DNA of 13,373 bases. It comes from Gemmatimonadota bacterium (GTDB lineage Bacteria; 4572-55; J002). This document shows positions 1-8,360 of the stretch, piece after piece. Within the stretch, counting starts at the first letter, position 1; each line of letters starts with the position of its first letter. A model generated the notes under the pieces. The model was not told the DNA's origin. It saw nothing but the letters and a program-made list of their open reading frames with translations, and searched no databases. A program made the translations under genes and the position numbers. The DNA is taken from positions 1 through 13,373 of the forward strand of contig RFFQ01000143.1 of NCBI GenBank assembly GCA_003697105.1, read 5' to 3'.

Positions 1-227
1 AATTAATAGTTTAGCTATCTACACTCATTACTTTTGTTTATTAGTTTATCTGGCAGAAATTGGAGCTTTGTGTGTAATTTTTTATCGCAGCCATGTTTTA
101 CCGACCAAAACAAAATAAGAAAACGTAACTAACTGATAAATTTACAAATCGCTTATACCACATCACCTAACACTTGAGCAAAATCAATACTTAAGAAGAA
201 AAAACATCAAAATAGATAAAAATCTAC

Positions 228-256
228 TTGACAAATTACTTTAGATCGAGTATGGT
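228..256 (+). promoter_or_regulatory. sigma70-type promoter of ftsZ
   Basis: TTGACA at 228-233, a perfect -35 consensus, is followed after exactly 17 bases by TATGGT at 251-256, a fair -10. Transcription would start near 262-263. It is the best promoter-like sequence I found in the window and points toward ftsZ, suggesting ftsZ has its own promoter. Confidence 0.7.
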
Positions 257-277
257 AGCTAAAGGTTTTTGAAAAAA

Positions 278-298
278 TTACGTCATTAATTAACGTAA
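278..298. repeat. short inverted repeat TTACGT-N9-ACGTAA
   Basis: TTACGT at 278-283 and ACGTAA at 293-298 are perfect reverse complements nine bases apart, lying about 15-35 bases downstream of the predicted ftsZ transcription start. The position would suit an operator or a weak leader hairpin. The arms are only 6 bp in AT-rich DNA, so chance is not excluded. Confidence 0.3.
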
Positions 299-428
299 AA
301 TCAAGCCCTTAATGTAAAATGTGAGCTAAAATAGCCAACGATCAATCTATCGTGGTAGTTGCTAAAAATTAAATAAAGCAGGAATTTTAATCCGTTAAGT
401 TTTACACATTACAAGTTGGAGGTGCGCA

Positions 429-1598
429 ATGGCGTTGCGGTTAGAATTTGATGATCGCGTTGATCAACACGCTAACATTCGAGTCATTGGCGTTGGGGGT
501 GCCGGAGGCAATGCAATCAATTGTATGATTGCATCAGACTTGAAGGGAGTTGATTTTCTGGTAGCAAACACGGATGCACAAGCATTAACAGCATCCAAAG
601 CGCAGCACAAGGTACAGATCGGAGCCAAATTAACTCGAGGGTTGGGCGCGGGTGCAAACCCGGAGATTGGGCGAAAAGCGATTGAAGAAAGCCGCGATCT
701 GGTTAGTGAAGCCCTTTCGGGATCAGACATGGTCTTTGTCACAGCGGGAATGGGTGGCGGTACCGGTACCGGCGCCGCTCCGGTGATCGCCGAAATCGCC
801 AAAAGTCAAGGAGCATTAACGGTCGGTGTTGTGACCCGTCCATTCGATTTTGAGGGTCCAAAGCGCCTTCGCTCTTCGGCAGAGGGAATTGCTGAGATGC
901 GAGAACATGTGGATACCTTGATTACGATCCCCAATGAACGGCTTTTTGAAGTCGTGAGTAAGCAAACGACCTTCACAGAAGCCTTTGCCATTGCGGATAA
1001 TGTTTTGCTCAATGCGGTACGCGGTATTTCGGAACTGATCACCCGTCCGGGGTTGGTCAATTTGGATTTTGCCGATGTTCGCACCACCATGCAAAATATG
1101 GGGCGAGCGCTGATGGGTACAGGCTATGCCACCGGCGAAAATCGAGCCGTAGAAGCCGCCCATATGGCGATCAACAGTCCGCTTCTGGAAGATACGTCCG
1201 TAGAAGGCGCTCGTGCGATTCTGGTCAATATCACCGGGGGACGCGATCTGACCCTACATGATGTGCGCGACGTTAATGCCATTGTGCAAGATGCTGCCGG
1301 ACACGAGGCAAATATCATCTTCGGTTCTGTGATTGATGAAGATATGTCTAACGAAATCCGAGTCACCGTCATTGCCACCGGTTTTGAAGAAATTGCCCAC
1401 AAAGCCGCCGGCAACGTGATCCCAATGGGAGCACGGAAAAGTCAGGAATTGCCAGATTACGGGAGTGTGGGCGTCATCCGGCGTCGGGCAAACAGCGGGC
1501 ATGAAGCAGATGAGTACCAACGCCAACAACGCTCAACAACCAATACCTATGATAAAGGTGATCTGACCATTCCCGCTTACATCCGCCGCCAAGGATAG
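429..1598 (+). CDS. ftsZ: cell division protein FtsZ
   Basis: FtsZ is the tubulin-like GTPase that polymerises into the cytokinetic Z-ring at midcell. The 389-residue product is of usual family length. Visible are the N-terminal nucleotide-binding loop GVGGAGGNA (21-29), the tubulin signature GGGTGTG (109-115), and the T7 synergy loop NLDFADVRT (211-219), whose aspartates D213 and D216 complete the GTPase site of the neighbouring subunit. After a short variable linker rich in Q, R, N and T (about 340-377), the protein ends in [11 protein letters not shown], the conserved C-terminal peptide that docks FtsA, ZipA and other partners. No key residue is missing. The start is supported by GGAGGTG four bases upstream. 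The gene sits outside a division/cell-wall cluster within this window: no ftsA or ftsQ is adjacent. It has its own promoter and terminator, so it is probably transcribed alone. Confidence 0.99.
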   Translation: MALRLEFDDRVDQHANIRVIGVGGAGGNAINCMIASDLKGVDFLVANTDAQALTASKAQHKVQIGAKLTRGLGAGANPEIGRKAIEESRDLVSEALSGSDMVFVTAGMGGGTGTGAAPVIAEIAKSQGALTVGVVTRPFDFEGPKRLRSSAEGIAEMREHVDTLITIPNERLFEVVSKQTTFTEAFAIADNVLLNAVRGISELITRPGLVNLDFADVRTTMQNMGRALMGTGYATGENRAVEAAHMAINSPLLEDTSVEGARAILVNITGGRDLTLHDVRDVNAIVQDAAGHEANIIFGSVIDEDMSNEIRVTVIATGFEEIAHKAAGNVIPMGARKSQELPDYGSVGVIRRRANSGHEADEYQRQQRSTTNTYDKGDLTIPAYIRRQG

Positions 1599-1624
1599 GT
1601 ACGCGGTAAAAGGCTAACCCCCTG

Positions 1625-1662
1625 AAAACCCACCGGTACGGGATGTACCGGTGGGTTTTTTA
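1625..1662 (+). terminator. intrinsic terminator of ftsZ
   Basis: A perfect 15-bp stem, AAAACCCACCGGTAC (1625-1639) against 1645-1659, closes a 5-nt GGGAT loop and runs into a six-base T tract (1656-1661, overlapping the stem end). It lies 27 bases after the ftsZ stop and separates ftsZ from the downstream signalling genes. Confidence 0.92.
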
Positions 1663-1682
1663 TGTGTGCCCGCAAACACCTA

Positions 1683-1700
1683 ACGTAAAACATGACGTAA
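1683..1700. repeat. paired ACGTAA direct repeats
   Basis: ACGTAA occurs at 1683-1688 and again at 1695-1700, 12 bases apart, about one and a half helical turns short of nothing else recognisable. The first copy lies in the 10-mer TAACGTAAAA, which is also present at 291-300 in the ftsZ leader. The sharing of a 10-mer between two spacers hints at a common binding site, but this is weak evidence. Confidence 0.3.
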
Positions 1701-1843
1701 TCCACTAAATCGCTTGGAATAAAAAGGAATTAGATACGCCACATATTTTTGCACTCAAAGACGGGACTATTTCATCACGAAACCCAATGGATCGGATTTT
1801 CCCAACAGTTACTCGAAATTAACACAAAGCATAAACAAAAAGA

Positions 1844-1871
1844 TTGCGGTTTGAACGTAGAACACTATATT
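1844..1871 (+). promoter_or_regulatory. possible promoter of the phosphatase operon
   Basis: TATATT at 1866-1871 is a good -10 (five of six consensus bases). The best-spaced upstream partner is TTGCGG at 1844-1849 with a 16-base gap, a poor -35 matching only TTG. Transcription would begin near 1878, about 40 bases before the start codon. A promoter is needed somewhere here because ftsZ ends in a strong terminator, but this exact site is uncertain. Confidence 0.3.
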
Positions 1872-1918
1872 CTCAGAAAATCGGACGCTATCGACAACCC
1901 TAACCGGCTATTCCAGTC

Positions 1919-4177
1919 ATGAAAAACATCTTGGATCATCTTTATCGCATTGAAAAAGCGATCAGTAAAGCGACCACGTTGCGCGAAACCTGTGACATTA
2001 TCCTGAAACGGGGACTGCCAGTGGTCAAGGCACATTCGGGACAGTTGAAAGTCATCAACCCAGACCAAAATCGACTGGTGACCATCGCTTCATGGAACGT
2101 GAAGGAACCACCGGAAGAGGCTCGTAAACCGGTCACCTCGCGGGGAGTGTGTGGAAGAGCGGCAAAAACCGGCAAATATGTTTATATCACCAATCTGGAT
2201 ATGAACCGCGCTCATGGGAAAAAATTAGCCCAATACGCCGGCACGGAGTATGGAAAACACCTCCAACGACGGAAATCCCAACTTGCCATCCCGCTCAAAA
2301 TCCGAAATGAAATTGTCGGTGTACTTGATGTCCACAGCCATCGTTATGAAGCCTTTTCGGTCAACGATATTCGATTTTTGGAGTTTCTTGCCACCCGTGC
2401 CGCCGCGGCGGTAGGCTATGCAAATGCATTCAAACGGATTTCCACCCTGCAGCAAATTAGCGATTCCATTAGTGGGCAACTCGATCTGCTGAAACTGCTT
2501 CAGACCATCCAACAAGAAATTGAGCGCCTCATCCCCGTGCTGGATACCACCTGTATTCTGATCTCGGATACCAAAACCCAGCAGCTACTCCCATTTTTTC
2601 GTTGCCCTTACATTCAACCCAATGGTGAATGTACACATTGTACCCCCCACCATCCGGTCATTCGTGACGCCCTGAAAACCCAAACGATAGCCCTTACCCA
2701 CCGTGAAGAACCACGTGAGGCGGAGCAGAAAAAAACCCTTTACCACTTTGAAGTTGCCATGCCTATGATCTGGAACAACGTCACAGTGGGGGTAGTAACC
2801 GGACGAGGGCTAACCACCGAACCCTTTAGCCAATTGGACCAGGAATTGTGGATGCGTATCTCGCGCGTCACCGCAAAAGCCGTCTATACCGCCAGACGGT
2901 ATGCTGAAGTCGAAAATGAGATTGAGCAACGCCGCTTTGAGCTGGAAGTTCTCGGTAAGGCTGGGCAGATCATCAACTCTAGCCAAAATTTAGCGGAAGT
3001 ACTCTCGTTGATCATGACCGAGGGTCTGAAAATTTTGGGTGAGCGCAATAAAAGCTTTTTTATCGCCTTGTATGACCCCCAAACTCAAGAATTGGTCACC
3101 AAAGTCGGTGGTGGTGAATTTTTTAAGCAAGAAATGATCGGACAACGGCAATCTATCCAGAGCGGTATTATGGGTTGGGTCTTCCGCAATCAAGCCCCCT
3201 ACCTGAGTGTGGATATTCATCAAGATAAACATTACGTGGAACGCCTCGAAAAGACGCTTTCAGAATTCGCCGTACCCCTTATCCACAACAACACCGTATT
3301 GGGTGTACTCGATCTGGAAAGCACCGATCTAAATGATTTTGATGAGGAACACCAGTTTATTATAAAATCATTAGCAAATTATGCCGCCATCGCCATCCGT
3401 AACGCCCAATTATACGATGAAGTGCGCGATCAAGAACGAATCAAACAAGAATTACGCATCGCTCGACAGATTCAGCACCATCTGCTACCGGCCACGGCTC
3501 CCCATTTCCCGACCCTAAATGTCGCCGCGCTCGCCCTAAGCGCCCGAGAAGTCGGTGGCGATTTTTACGATTTTATCGACTTCCAAGAAACACCGCACAG
3601 GAATAAACTGGGCATCGTCATTGCGGATGTATCCGGCAAAGGTATCCCCGCCGGCATTGTGATGGCAACCTCAAAGAGCGTGTTCCAAATTCAGGCATTA
3701 AGCCGGATAGAACCCGCGGCGGTGATGCAAGAAAGCAACCATTGGCTCGTGCGCAACCTACAAAAAGATATGTTTGTCGCCGCCGCTTATGCGGTAATTG
3801 ATACCCAGCACAAACGGATGGAATACTCCATCGCGGGGCAACCCTTGCCACTCCTCATCCGGGCAGGAACCGAAATCCCACTGGATTCAATGGAACCACG
3901 CTATCCCCTCGGATTTCGTGCGAATATCCCCTATTCACAGCGCGCCATCCAGCTCCAAACCGGAGATATTTTAATATTTTATACCGACGGGTTGATCGAA
4001 GCAACCAACAAAGCGGGTGAACTGTATGACCTCCATCACCTGACAACTATCGTCAACGATAATCCGAACCGCTCTCCTGCGGACATCATCCAATTGATTA
4101 TCAAAGATGTAAAACGCTTCACAAAAACAATCGATCAAAGTGATGATTTAACACTCGTCGTGATTCAAGTCTGTTAA
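1919..4177 (+). CDS. triple-GAF, SpoIIE/PP2C-type (RsbU-like) serine phosphatase
   Basis: A cytoplasmic 752-residue signalling phosphatase. Three GAF sensor domains are visible at about 15-168, 185-325 and 345-495. A helical linker follows (about 498-525) containing ARQIQHHLLP, the typical lead-in to the SpoIIE domain. The catalytic PPM/SpoIIE domain spans about 530-752, with metal-binding motifs GGDFYD (546-551), IADVSGKGIPAG (568-579), FYTDGLIEA (687-695) and DQSDDLTLVVI (739-749). All metal-site aspartates expected of an active enzyme are present. The loop usually written AGHNPPL reads AGQPLPL here. Family members dephosphorylate STAS-domain anti-anti-sigma proteins, but no STAS or anti-sigma kinase gene lies in the window. 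The second GAF holds a cysteine cluster (C229, C238, C241, with H240, H244, H245) that could bind metal. There is no signal peptide or membrane helix. The start is the first ATG after an in-frame stop at 1901-1903; its Shine-Dalgarno is poor. It likely heads an operon with the next two genes. Confidence 0.93.
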   Translation: MKNILDHLYRIEKAISKATTLRETCDIILKRGLPVVKAHSGQLKVINPDQNRLVTIASWNVKEPPEEARKPVTSRGVCGRAAKTGKYVYITNLDMNRAHGKKLAQYAGTEYGKHLQRRKSQLAIPLKIRNEIVGVLDVHSHRYEAFSVNDIRFLEFLATRAAAAVGYANAFKRISTLQQISDSISGQLDLLKLLQTIQQEIERLIPVLDTTCILISDTKTQQLLPFFRCPYIQPNGECTHCTPHHPVIRDALKTQTIALTHREEPREAEQKKTLYHFEVAMPMIWNNVTVGVVTGRGLTTEPFSQLDQELWMRISRVTAKAVYTARRYAEVENEIEQRRFELEVLGKAGQIINSSQNLAEVLSLIMTEGLKILGERNKSFFIALYDPQTQELVTKVGGGEFFKQEMIGQRQSIQSGIMGWVFRNQAPYLSVDIHQDKHYVERLEKTLSEFAVPLIHNNTVLGVLDLESTDLNDFDEEHQFIIKSLANYAAIAIRNAQLYDEVRDQERIKQELRIARQIQHHLLPATAPHFPTLNVAALALSAREVGGDFYDFIDFQETPHRNKLGIVIADVSGKGIPAGIVMATSKSVFQIQALSRIEPAAVMQESNHWLVRNLQKDMFVAAAYAVIDTQHKRMEYSIAGQPLPLLIRAGTEIPLDSMEPRYPLGFRANIPYSQRAIQLQTGDILIFYTDGLIEATNKAGELYDLHHLTTIVNDNPNRSPADIIQLIIKDVKRFTKTIDQSDDLTLVVIQVC

Positions 4178-4214
4178 AAACAACCTAACTGTAATTATAA
4201 CAAGAGGTTATATC

Positions 4215-7200
4215 ATGCGTAAAGCTCGATTCAATCTGTTAATTCCGGTTTTACTGATGGCGGCTTCTGCCTTCGCGGTGGAGTTTACTAATGGGCGGCA
4301 ATCGATCCAGATGGTGGACGCCAATGGAAACCAACTCCAAAAAACCGTTTTGATTGTTGACGGAATGGAATACCCAATACCGGTAATCTCCCGCAACCCC
4401 CCATCAACCGCAACACATCGCGAAACGGAAATCCTGTGGACTCGCTTTGATGAGGCAGGCATCGCTTCTAACGTGGGGTTATCCGGTGATGGTGAGCTGG
4501 CATTTACGGGCTGGACACTCAACAATCGCCGTTTTGAAGCCTTTTTGACCTTTGGGGATGGCAATCCATTATGGGTAGATTCCGTCCAAACCCATACGGA
4601 CGGCGCTCATTTGCGCTCGTCAACCACCGCCGGTCTCATCATGGGGGCTACGTACAATTATGTAAATCGATATTATACCGACGGGCAAATTGCTTGGACG
4701 TATGACAGTGGGACAGACTATTCCATCGCCGATATGAGTGTCGCCCCCAATGGTGAGTTTACAGCCCTCGCCCTCAATGAAACGGCAAATCTGGAAGATC
4801 ATCGTTTGCTGGTACTGGATGCAGACCAAAATGAACGCTGGCATGTGGATTTAAACGCAGAAGACAATTACCTGATGCAACATGTAGTTATTTCCGCAGA
4901 TAATCAAATTATCGCCTTGACCACTTATACCCGCGTGTATGTGTTTGATGCCGCCTCCGGACAAATTCAATTTGAGACTGATTTTTACGGTCAGACGGCA
5001 CCGGCTATCTCCGCGGACGGTGCGGTATTGGTAACCGGTGATTTCAATGGCTACGCCAATGTATATCTCTGGCGGGATGAAACATACCAGCGATTGTGGC
5101 GATACCGTTTCCGGCGGGATACCGCCCGGACAAATTGGGTCACTGCCGTGGCGGTCTCAGCAGATGGGCAACGAATTGCAGCCGGAACACTCGATTTTAT
5201 CCCGGGAGGCTATCAAGGACAGATCGCGGTTTTCGACACACCAAATCCATACCCGATTTGGACGGACATCCATCAAGGGGATTATGTGGAAGGATTGTGC
5301 TTTAATACGGAGGGGTCACTGTTGGTCGCCGGAAATTGGGGCGAGTATGGTGCTCCTCAAGATCAAATTCGTGTTTACAATGGCGATACAGGAGAACTCT
5401 TTTTCTCGGAGAGCGTCCCCGGTTCCATATTTTCACTGGATCTAGCCGATGATGGGCAGTATGCCATTTTTGGTGGCAAGCATGTTCATGCCCGCGAGTG
5501 GGGGAACGGTGGTGATGTGTACCTGCTGCGACTCGATCCGGGGGGAGGCACAATTCAGGGTACTGCCTACGTACCAAACGGCGAAGACCCTCACGGAATA
5601 ACGATCCAAGTGCTCGGTACCAGCCGGTACACCCAAACTCGGGCGGATGGATCGTTCACCATGCGTTACATCCCGGCAGGGACATGGGATATTCAGGCAA
5701 GCAAACCCGGCTACACCTTTGAATTTCAGCGAGATATAGACGTTGCGGAGAACGACATTATTGAAAATTTAGATTTTGAATTGAGTGTCGTAGAAAACCC
5801 ACCCCAAAATCTATTGGCAACGGATGATGCCTTCCTTGATCACATTCTACTTAGCTGGGAAGACGGAGAGGGACAGTTATCGCCACAACGGCAACAGCAG
5901 ATTCAAACCGTTTTAGGGGTGCACCAACCCCCGGAAAAGAAAATTCAGGCAATGAGGGGTCTCCAACGGGCACAAATTGGCTGGGATCAAACCCGTGAAC
6001 CCTTTCGCGACATCCAAACGCCCCTCTATTATGCGATTTACCGGAGTTCATTGCCCGATGGTCCCTATTTTCTGCTTGATCTCGCGGCGACAACGGAAAC
6101 AACCTATGCGGATTCACTCGATCTCTTTCCACAGACACCATACTATTATCGGGTTACGGCGGTTTATGAGACGGGAGAAAGCCCATATTCCAACGAAGAT
6201 AGCGGTACTCTAAACGACGATTACATTGAATTTGAAATCGAGGTCCCCCTGACCTACACAGTGCCCACCTTTGACGGCATTATCGACACGACAGAGTGGG
6301 CTGATGCGTATGAATTTGACATCACCGATGTGTTCGGTTTTTTTGAAGGACGGCTCGACCCGCCGGGAACGGTCACTGCTAAAATAAAAGTGGATGACGT
6401 GCAGAACCAGCTTTATCTAGCCGTTGCTAATCGAGCAGACCAACACTTGACCGATGGGGATCAGGTGGGATTGTATTTTGATGATAACGGCGATGGTCAT
6501 TATCCCGCACCAGATTGGGATTTGAAAGAAGGGAACTTTTGGGTTCGGCACTACGCCAGTGGAGCAGATTCCGTCCACTTTCGTGCTTGGCATGATCAAG
6601 GATATAATGAAACCATTACACTGCCCATTACTGATGTCGGGATTTCGGATCAAGCCGGATATGTGGCTTATGAGGTTGCCCTCCCACTCGGATTTATGCA
6701 ACCGGAGCAACTTCAGGTGTTTTTGCCGGAACAGATGCCGCGTCTTTGGTTGTTTGTCTCTAACGCGGAAACCGGCGATTTTAATGGATATTGGCCCCAA
6801 CCGGTTGAAAATTGGCGTGATCCCCAAAACTTTGGGCAGATTCATGTCCCGGTGACGTTAGATGCGCCACCACAAGCACCCGGTAACTTAACACTTACCC
6901 CCGTTGGTACAGCTCAATTCCGCCTAACATGGACAGACCCGACCTTGGATCGTGCAAATGCGCCACTGATGAATCTGGAAGGAATTCATATCTTTCGGAA
7001 TTATGATTTATGGCAAACGGTCCCGCCGGGAACGGAATCGGTGATTGATGCGGAGGTGTTGCCCTATCGCTGGTACACATACCAACTGAAGGCATTCAAT
7101 AGTAGCGGGTATTTGAGTCCGTACAGTCCGGCAGTGAGTGACTGGGTCTATCAAGCACCGGAATTTACCGAAATTAGCTACGATGATGGTAGTGCAGAAG

Positions 7201-7943
7201 GGTTTTATGTAGCCAGTTTTAATTTTGATGATAACAAGTTTGCCGTCCGGTGTACACCGGCAGTAGAACCGTCATATATTGGAAAAATAGCGGTGTTTGT
7301 CAGTGATACAACACCGTTTGAGGTCGCAATTTATAGCCACCGCAGTGGACTACCGGATGAGATTATCGCGGGGCCGTATCCTATCCGATTAACAGAAGAC
7401 GGTCCGGGTTGGGCAGAAGCCATCATCCCCGGCGATGATCCGCCGTCAGTGAGCAGTGATTTTTGGGTGGTAATGCACTGGTCAGAAACATCGCCCGGGG
7501 CACCCGGCGTCGGTGGCGACCGGGATCAATTGCGAAACCGGTCTTACTATTACTTAAATTCGGTGGGTTGGCGTGCTTCGACCCAACAAAATTATCTAAT
7601 GCGTGCTTATACCTATACCCAAGACCCCGTTCCGGTCGAACACCCCGCGACGACCGTTTCCACTCCAGAAAAGCCGGCATTCAGCCTCTATCCAAACCCA
7701 TTTAATGCCAATATCGGTTTTTCATTTGCGCTACCGGACGGATCGCCCGTAACTATCTCTATCTACGACATTAAAGGCGCACTTGTCAAAATTCTGGTTG
7801 ACAAGTTTTATCCCTCAGGCTATTATCGGATCAACTGGAGCGGGATGGCGGAAACGGGAGAAACACTACCAAGTGGTATCTATACGGTCATGTTTTCCAC
7901 GCCACACTATCAGCAGCACACCAAAATAATCCTGCTGAAATAA
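4215..7943 (+). CDS. secreted multidomain beta-propeller protein with C-terminal (T9SS-type) sorting domain
   Basis: The 1242-residue product begins with a signal peptide cut after ASAFA (about residue 21). Residues 70-440 hold about seven beta-propeller blades, recognisable by recurring phrases such as SADGQRIAAG and IRVYNGDTGEL. Then come a carboxypeptidase regulatory-like domain (about 442-523), a fibronectin type III domain interrupted by a polar Q/R-rich insertion (about 529-665, insertion near 549-605), and a CBM9/DOMON-like domain (about 682-875, starting FDGIIDTTEWADAYEF). A second FN3 (about 883-978) and a beta-sandwich (about 982-1134) follow. The last 87 residues (1156-1242) begin FSLYPNPFN and end in a short basic stretch, matching the FlgD-Ig-like/type A sorting domain that directs export to the cell surface by type IX secretion. 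No catalytic motif was recognised, so carbohydrate or protein binding at the surface is inferred. AAGAGG lies 7 bases before the start. It follows the phosphatase by 37 bases and precedes the receiver by 10. Confidence 0.9.
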   Translation: MRKARFNLLIPVLLMAASAFAVEFTNGRQSIQMVDANGNQLQKTVLIVDGMEYPIPVISRNPPSTATHRETEILWTRFDEAGIASNVGLSGDGELAFTGWTLNNRRFEAFLTFGDGNPLWVDSVQTHTDGAHLRSSTTAGLIMGATYNYVNRYYTDGQIAWTYDSGTDYSIADMSVAPNGEFTALALNETANLEDHRLLVLDADQNERWHVDLNAEDNYLMQHVVISADNQIIALTTYTRVYVFDAASGQIQFETDFYGQTAPAISADGAVLVTGDFNGYANVYLWRDETYQRLWRYRFRRDTARTNWVTAVAVSADGQRIAAGTLDFIPGGYQGQIAVFDTPNPYPIWTDIHQGDYVEGLCFNTEGSLLVAGNWGEYGAPQDQIRVYNGDTGELFFSESVPGSIFSLDLADDGQYAIFGGKHVHAREWGNGGDVYLLRLDPGGGTIQGTAYVPNGEDPHGITIQVLGTSRYTQTRADGSFTMRYIPAGTWDIQASKPGYTFEFQRDIDVAENDIIENLDFELSVVENPPQNLLATDDAFLDHILLSWEDGEGQLSPQRQQQIQTVLGVHQPPEKKIQAMRGLQRAQIGWDQTREPFRDIQTPLYYAIYRSSLPDGPYFLLDLAATTETTYADSLDLFPQTPYYYRVTAVYETGESPYSNEDSGTLNDDYIEFEIEVPLTYTVPTFDGIIDTTEWADAYEFDITDVFGFFEGRLDPPGTVTAKIKVDDVQNQLYLAVANRADQHLTDGDQVGLYFDDNGDGHYPAPDWDLKEGNFWVRHYASGADSVHFRAWHDQGYNETITLPITDVGISDQAGYVAYEVALPLGFMQPEQLQVFLPEQMPRLWLFVSNAETGDFNGYWPQPVENWRDPQNFGQIHVPVTLDAPPQAPGNLTLTPVGTAQFRLTWTDPTLDRANAPLMNLEGIHIFRNYDLWQTVPPGTESVIDAEVLPYRWYTYQLKAFNSSGYLSPYSPAVSDWVYQAPEFTEISYDDGSAEGFYVASFNFDDNKFAVRCTPAVEPSYIGKIAVFVSDTTPFEVAIYSHRSGLPDEIIAGPYPIRLTEDGPGWAEAIIPGDDPPSVSSDFWVVMHWSETSPGAPGVGGDRDQLRNRSYYYLNSVGWRASTQQNYLMRAYTYTQDPVPVEHPATTVSTPEKPAFSLYPNPFNANIGFSFALPDGSPVTISIYDIKGALVKILVDKFYPSGYYRINWSGMAETGETLPSGIYTVMFSTPHYQQHTKIILLK

Positions 7944-7953
7944 GGGAGAACTA

Positions 7954-8331
7954 ATGAAAAAGCGGGTATTAATTGTTGACAACGATGATACGATTGTCAC
8001 CATGATTGAAATGCTGTTAGACAATATCGGTTATGAAGCACGGGGAGTTTTAAACGGTGGGACGGCCATCAAAATGTTGGAGACGGACGCCAATTATGAT
8101 TTGATTATTTTGGATGTTATGATGCCTAGCGTAAATGGATGGCAGGTGATGGAATTTCTGAAAGCCGATAAGCGGCTCGGGTCAATACCGGTAATGTTAA
8201 TGACCGCTAAAGCGGATGATGAATCAATCAGCAAAGGACTTCACGATGAACATGCCGCTGATTACATCATTAAACCTTTTGAGATGGATGATTTTATTCA
8301 CCGAATCAACAAATTGGTTGGTCAAAGATAA
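7954..8331 (+). CDS. stand-alone response regulator receiver protein
   Basis: A 125-residue single receiver domain with no output domain. The phospho-acceptor is D54 in IILDVMMPS, with the switch threonine T84 (MTA) and K107 in KPF. The acidic pocket reads D9-N10 rather than the usual pair of acidic residues. The residue aligned with CheY D13, a direct Mg2+ ligand, is therefore asparagine, though D11 and D12 follow and might compensate. CheY-like proteins relay phosphate to or from partner proteins by direct binding; no histidine kinase is encoded here. AGGGAG ends 5 bases before the ATG and the gene starts 10 bases after the preceding stop, so it is very probably co-transcribed with the secreted protein and perhaps with the phosphatase. 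It might sense or gate the same pathway as the phosphatase, but no direct link is visible. Confidence 0.95.
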   Translation: MKKRVLIVDNDDTIVTMIEMLLDNIGYEARGVLNGGTAIKMLETDANYDLIILDVMMPSVNGWQVMEFLKADKRLGSIPVMLMTAKADDESISKGLHDEHAADYIIKPFEMDDFIHRINKLVGQR

Positions 8332-8360
8332 AGAGATTAACCGCGACCAGATAGTTTGGA

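Larger units (their letters stand above)
1..428. other. AT-rich non-coding region upstream of ftsZ
   Basis: No reading frame of useful length occurs here on either strand; the ATG-started frames I checked end within about a dozen codons. The region is markedly richer in A and T than the flanking genes. It holds a sigma70-like promoter at 228-256, a short inverted repeat at 278-298, a further ACGTAA at 123-128, and a small ACGAT/ATCGT stem at 338-353. It ends in a strong Shine-Dalgarno sequence at 418-424. The first 200 bases show nothing recognisable: no terminator of an upstream gene, no tRNA, no DnaA boxes. Transcription from the promoter would give an ftsZ leader of about 165 nt, which leaves room for post-transcriptional control, but no known riboswitch was recognised. 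Confidence 0.8.
1599..1918. other. spacer between ftsZ and the GAF-phosphatase gene
   Basis: This 320-base stretch contains the ftsZ terminator, a pair of ACGTAA direct repeats (1683-1700) and a weak promoter candidate close to the next gene (1844-1871). No gene was found: ATG-started frames on the plus strand are about ten codons or fewer. The rest shows nothing recognisable. Confidence 0.75.

Noticed and set aside
1-428. Replication origin in the AT-rich region
   Set aside because: AT-richness alone is insufficient; no DnaA boxes or repeated 13-mers were seen and a promoter explains part of the region.
464-1529. Several antisense frames of 90-115 codons across ftsZ
   Set aside because: They are shadows of a strongly conserved gene, overlap each other, and show no recognisable protein features.
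1851-1871. TTGAAC and TATATT as a promoter pair
   Set aside because: The spacing is only 9 bases, far too short for a sigma70 promoter.
5038-5445. Open frame of 135 codons on the plus strand in another phase
   Set aside because: It lies wholly inside the secreted propeller gene, has no plausible ribosome binding site or domain, and reads as low-quality out-of-phase sequence.
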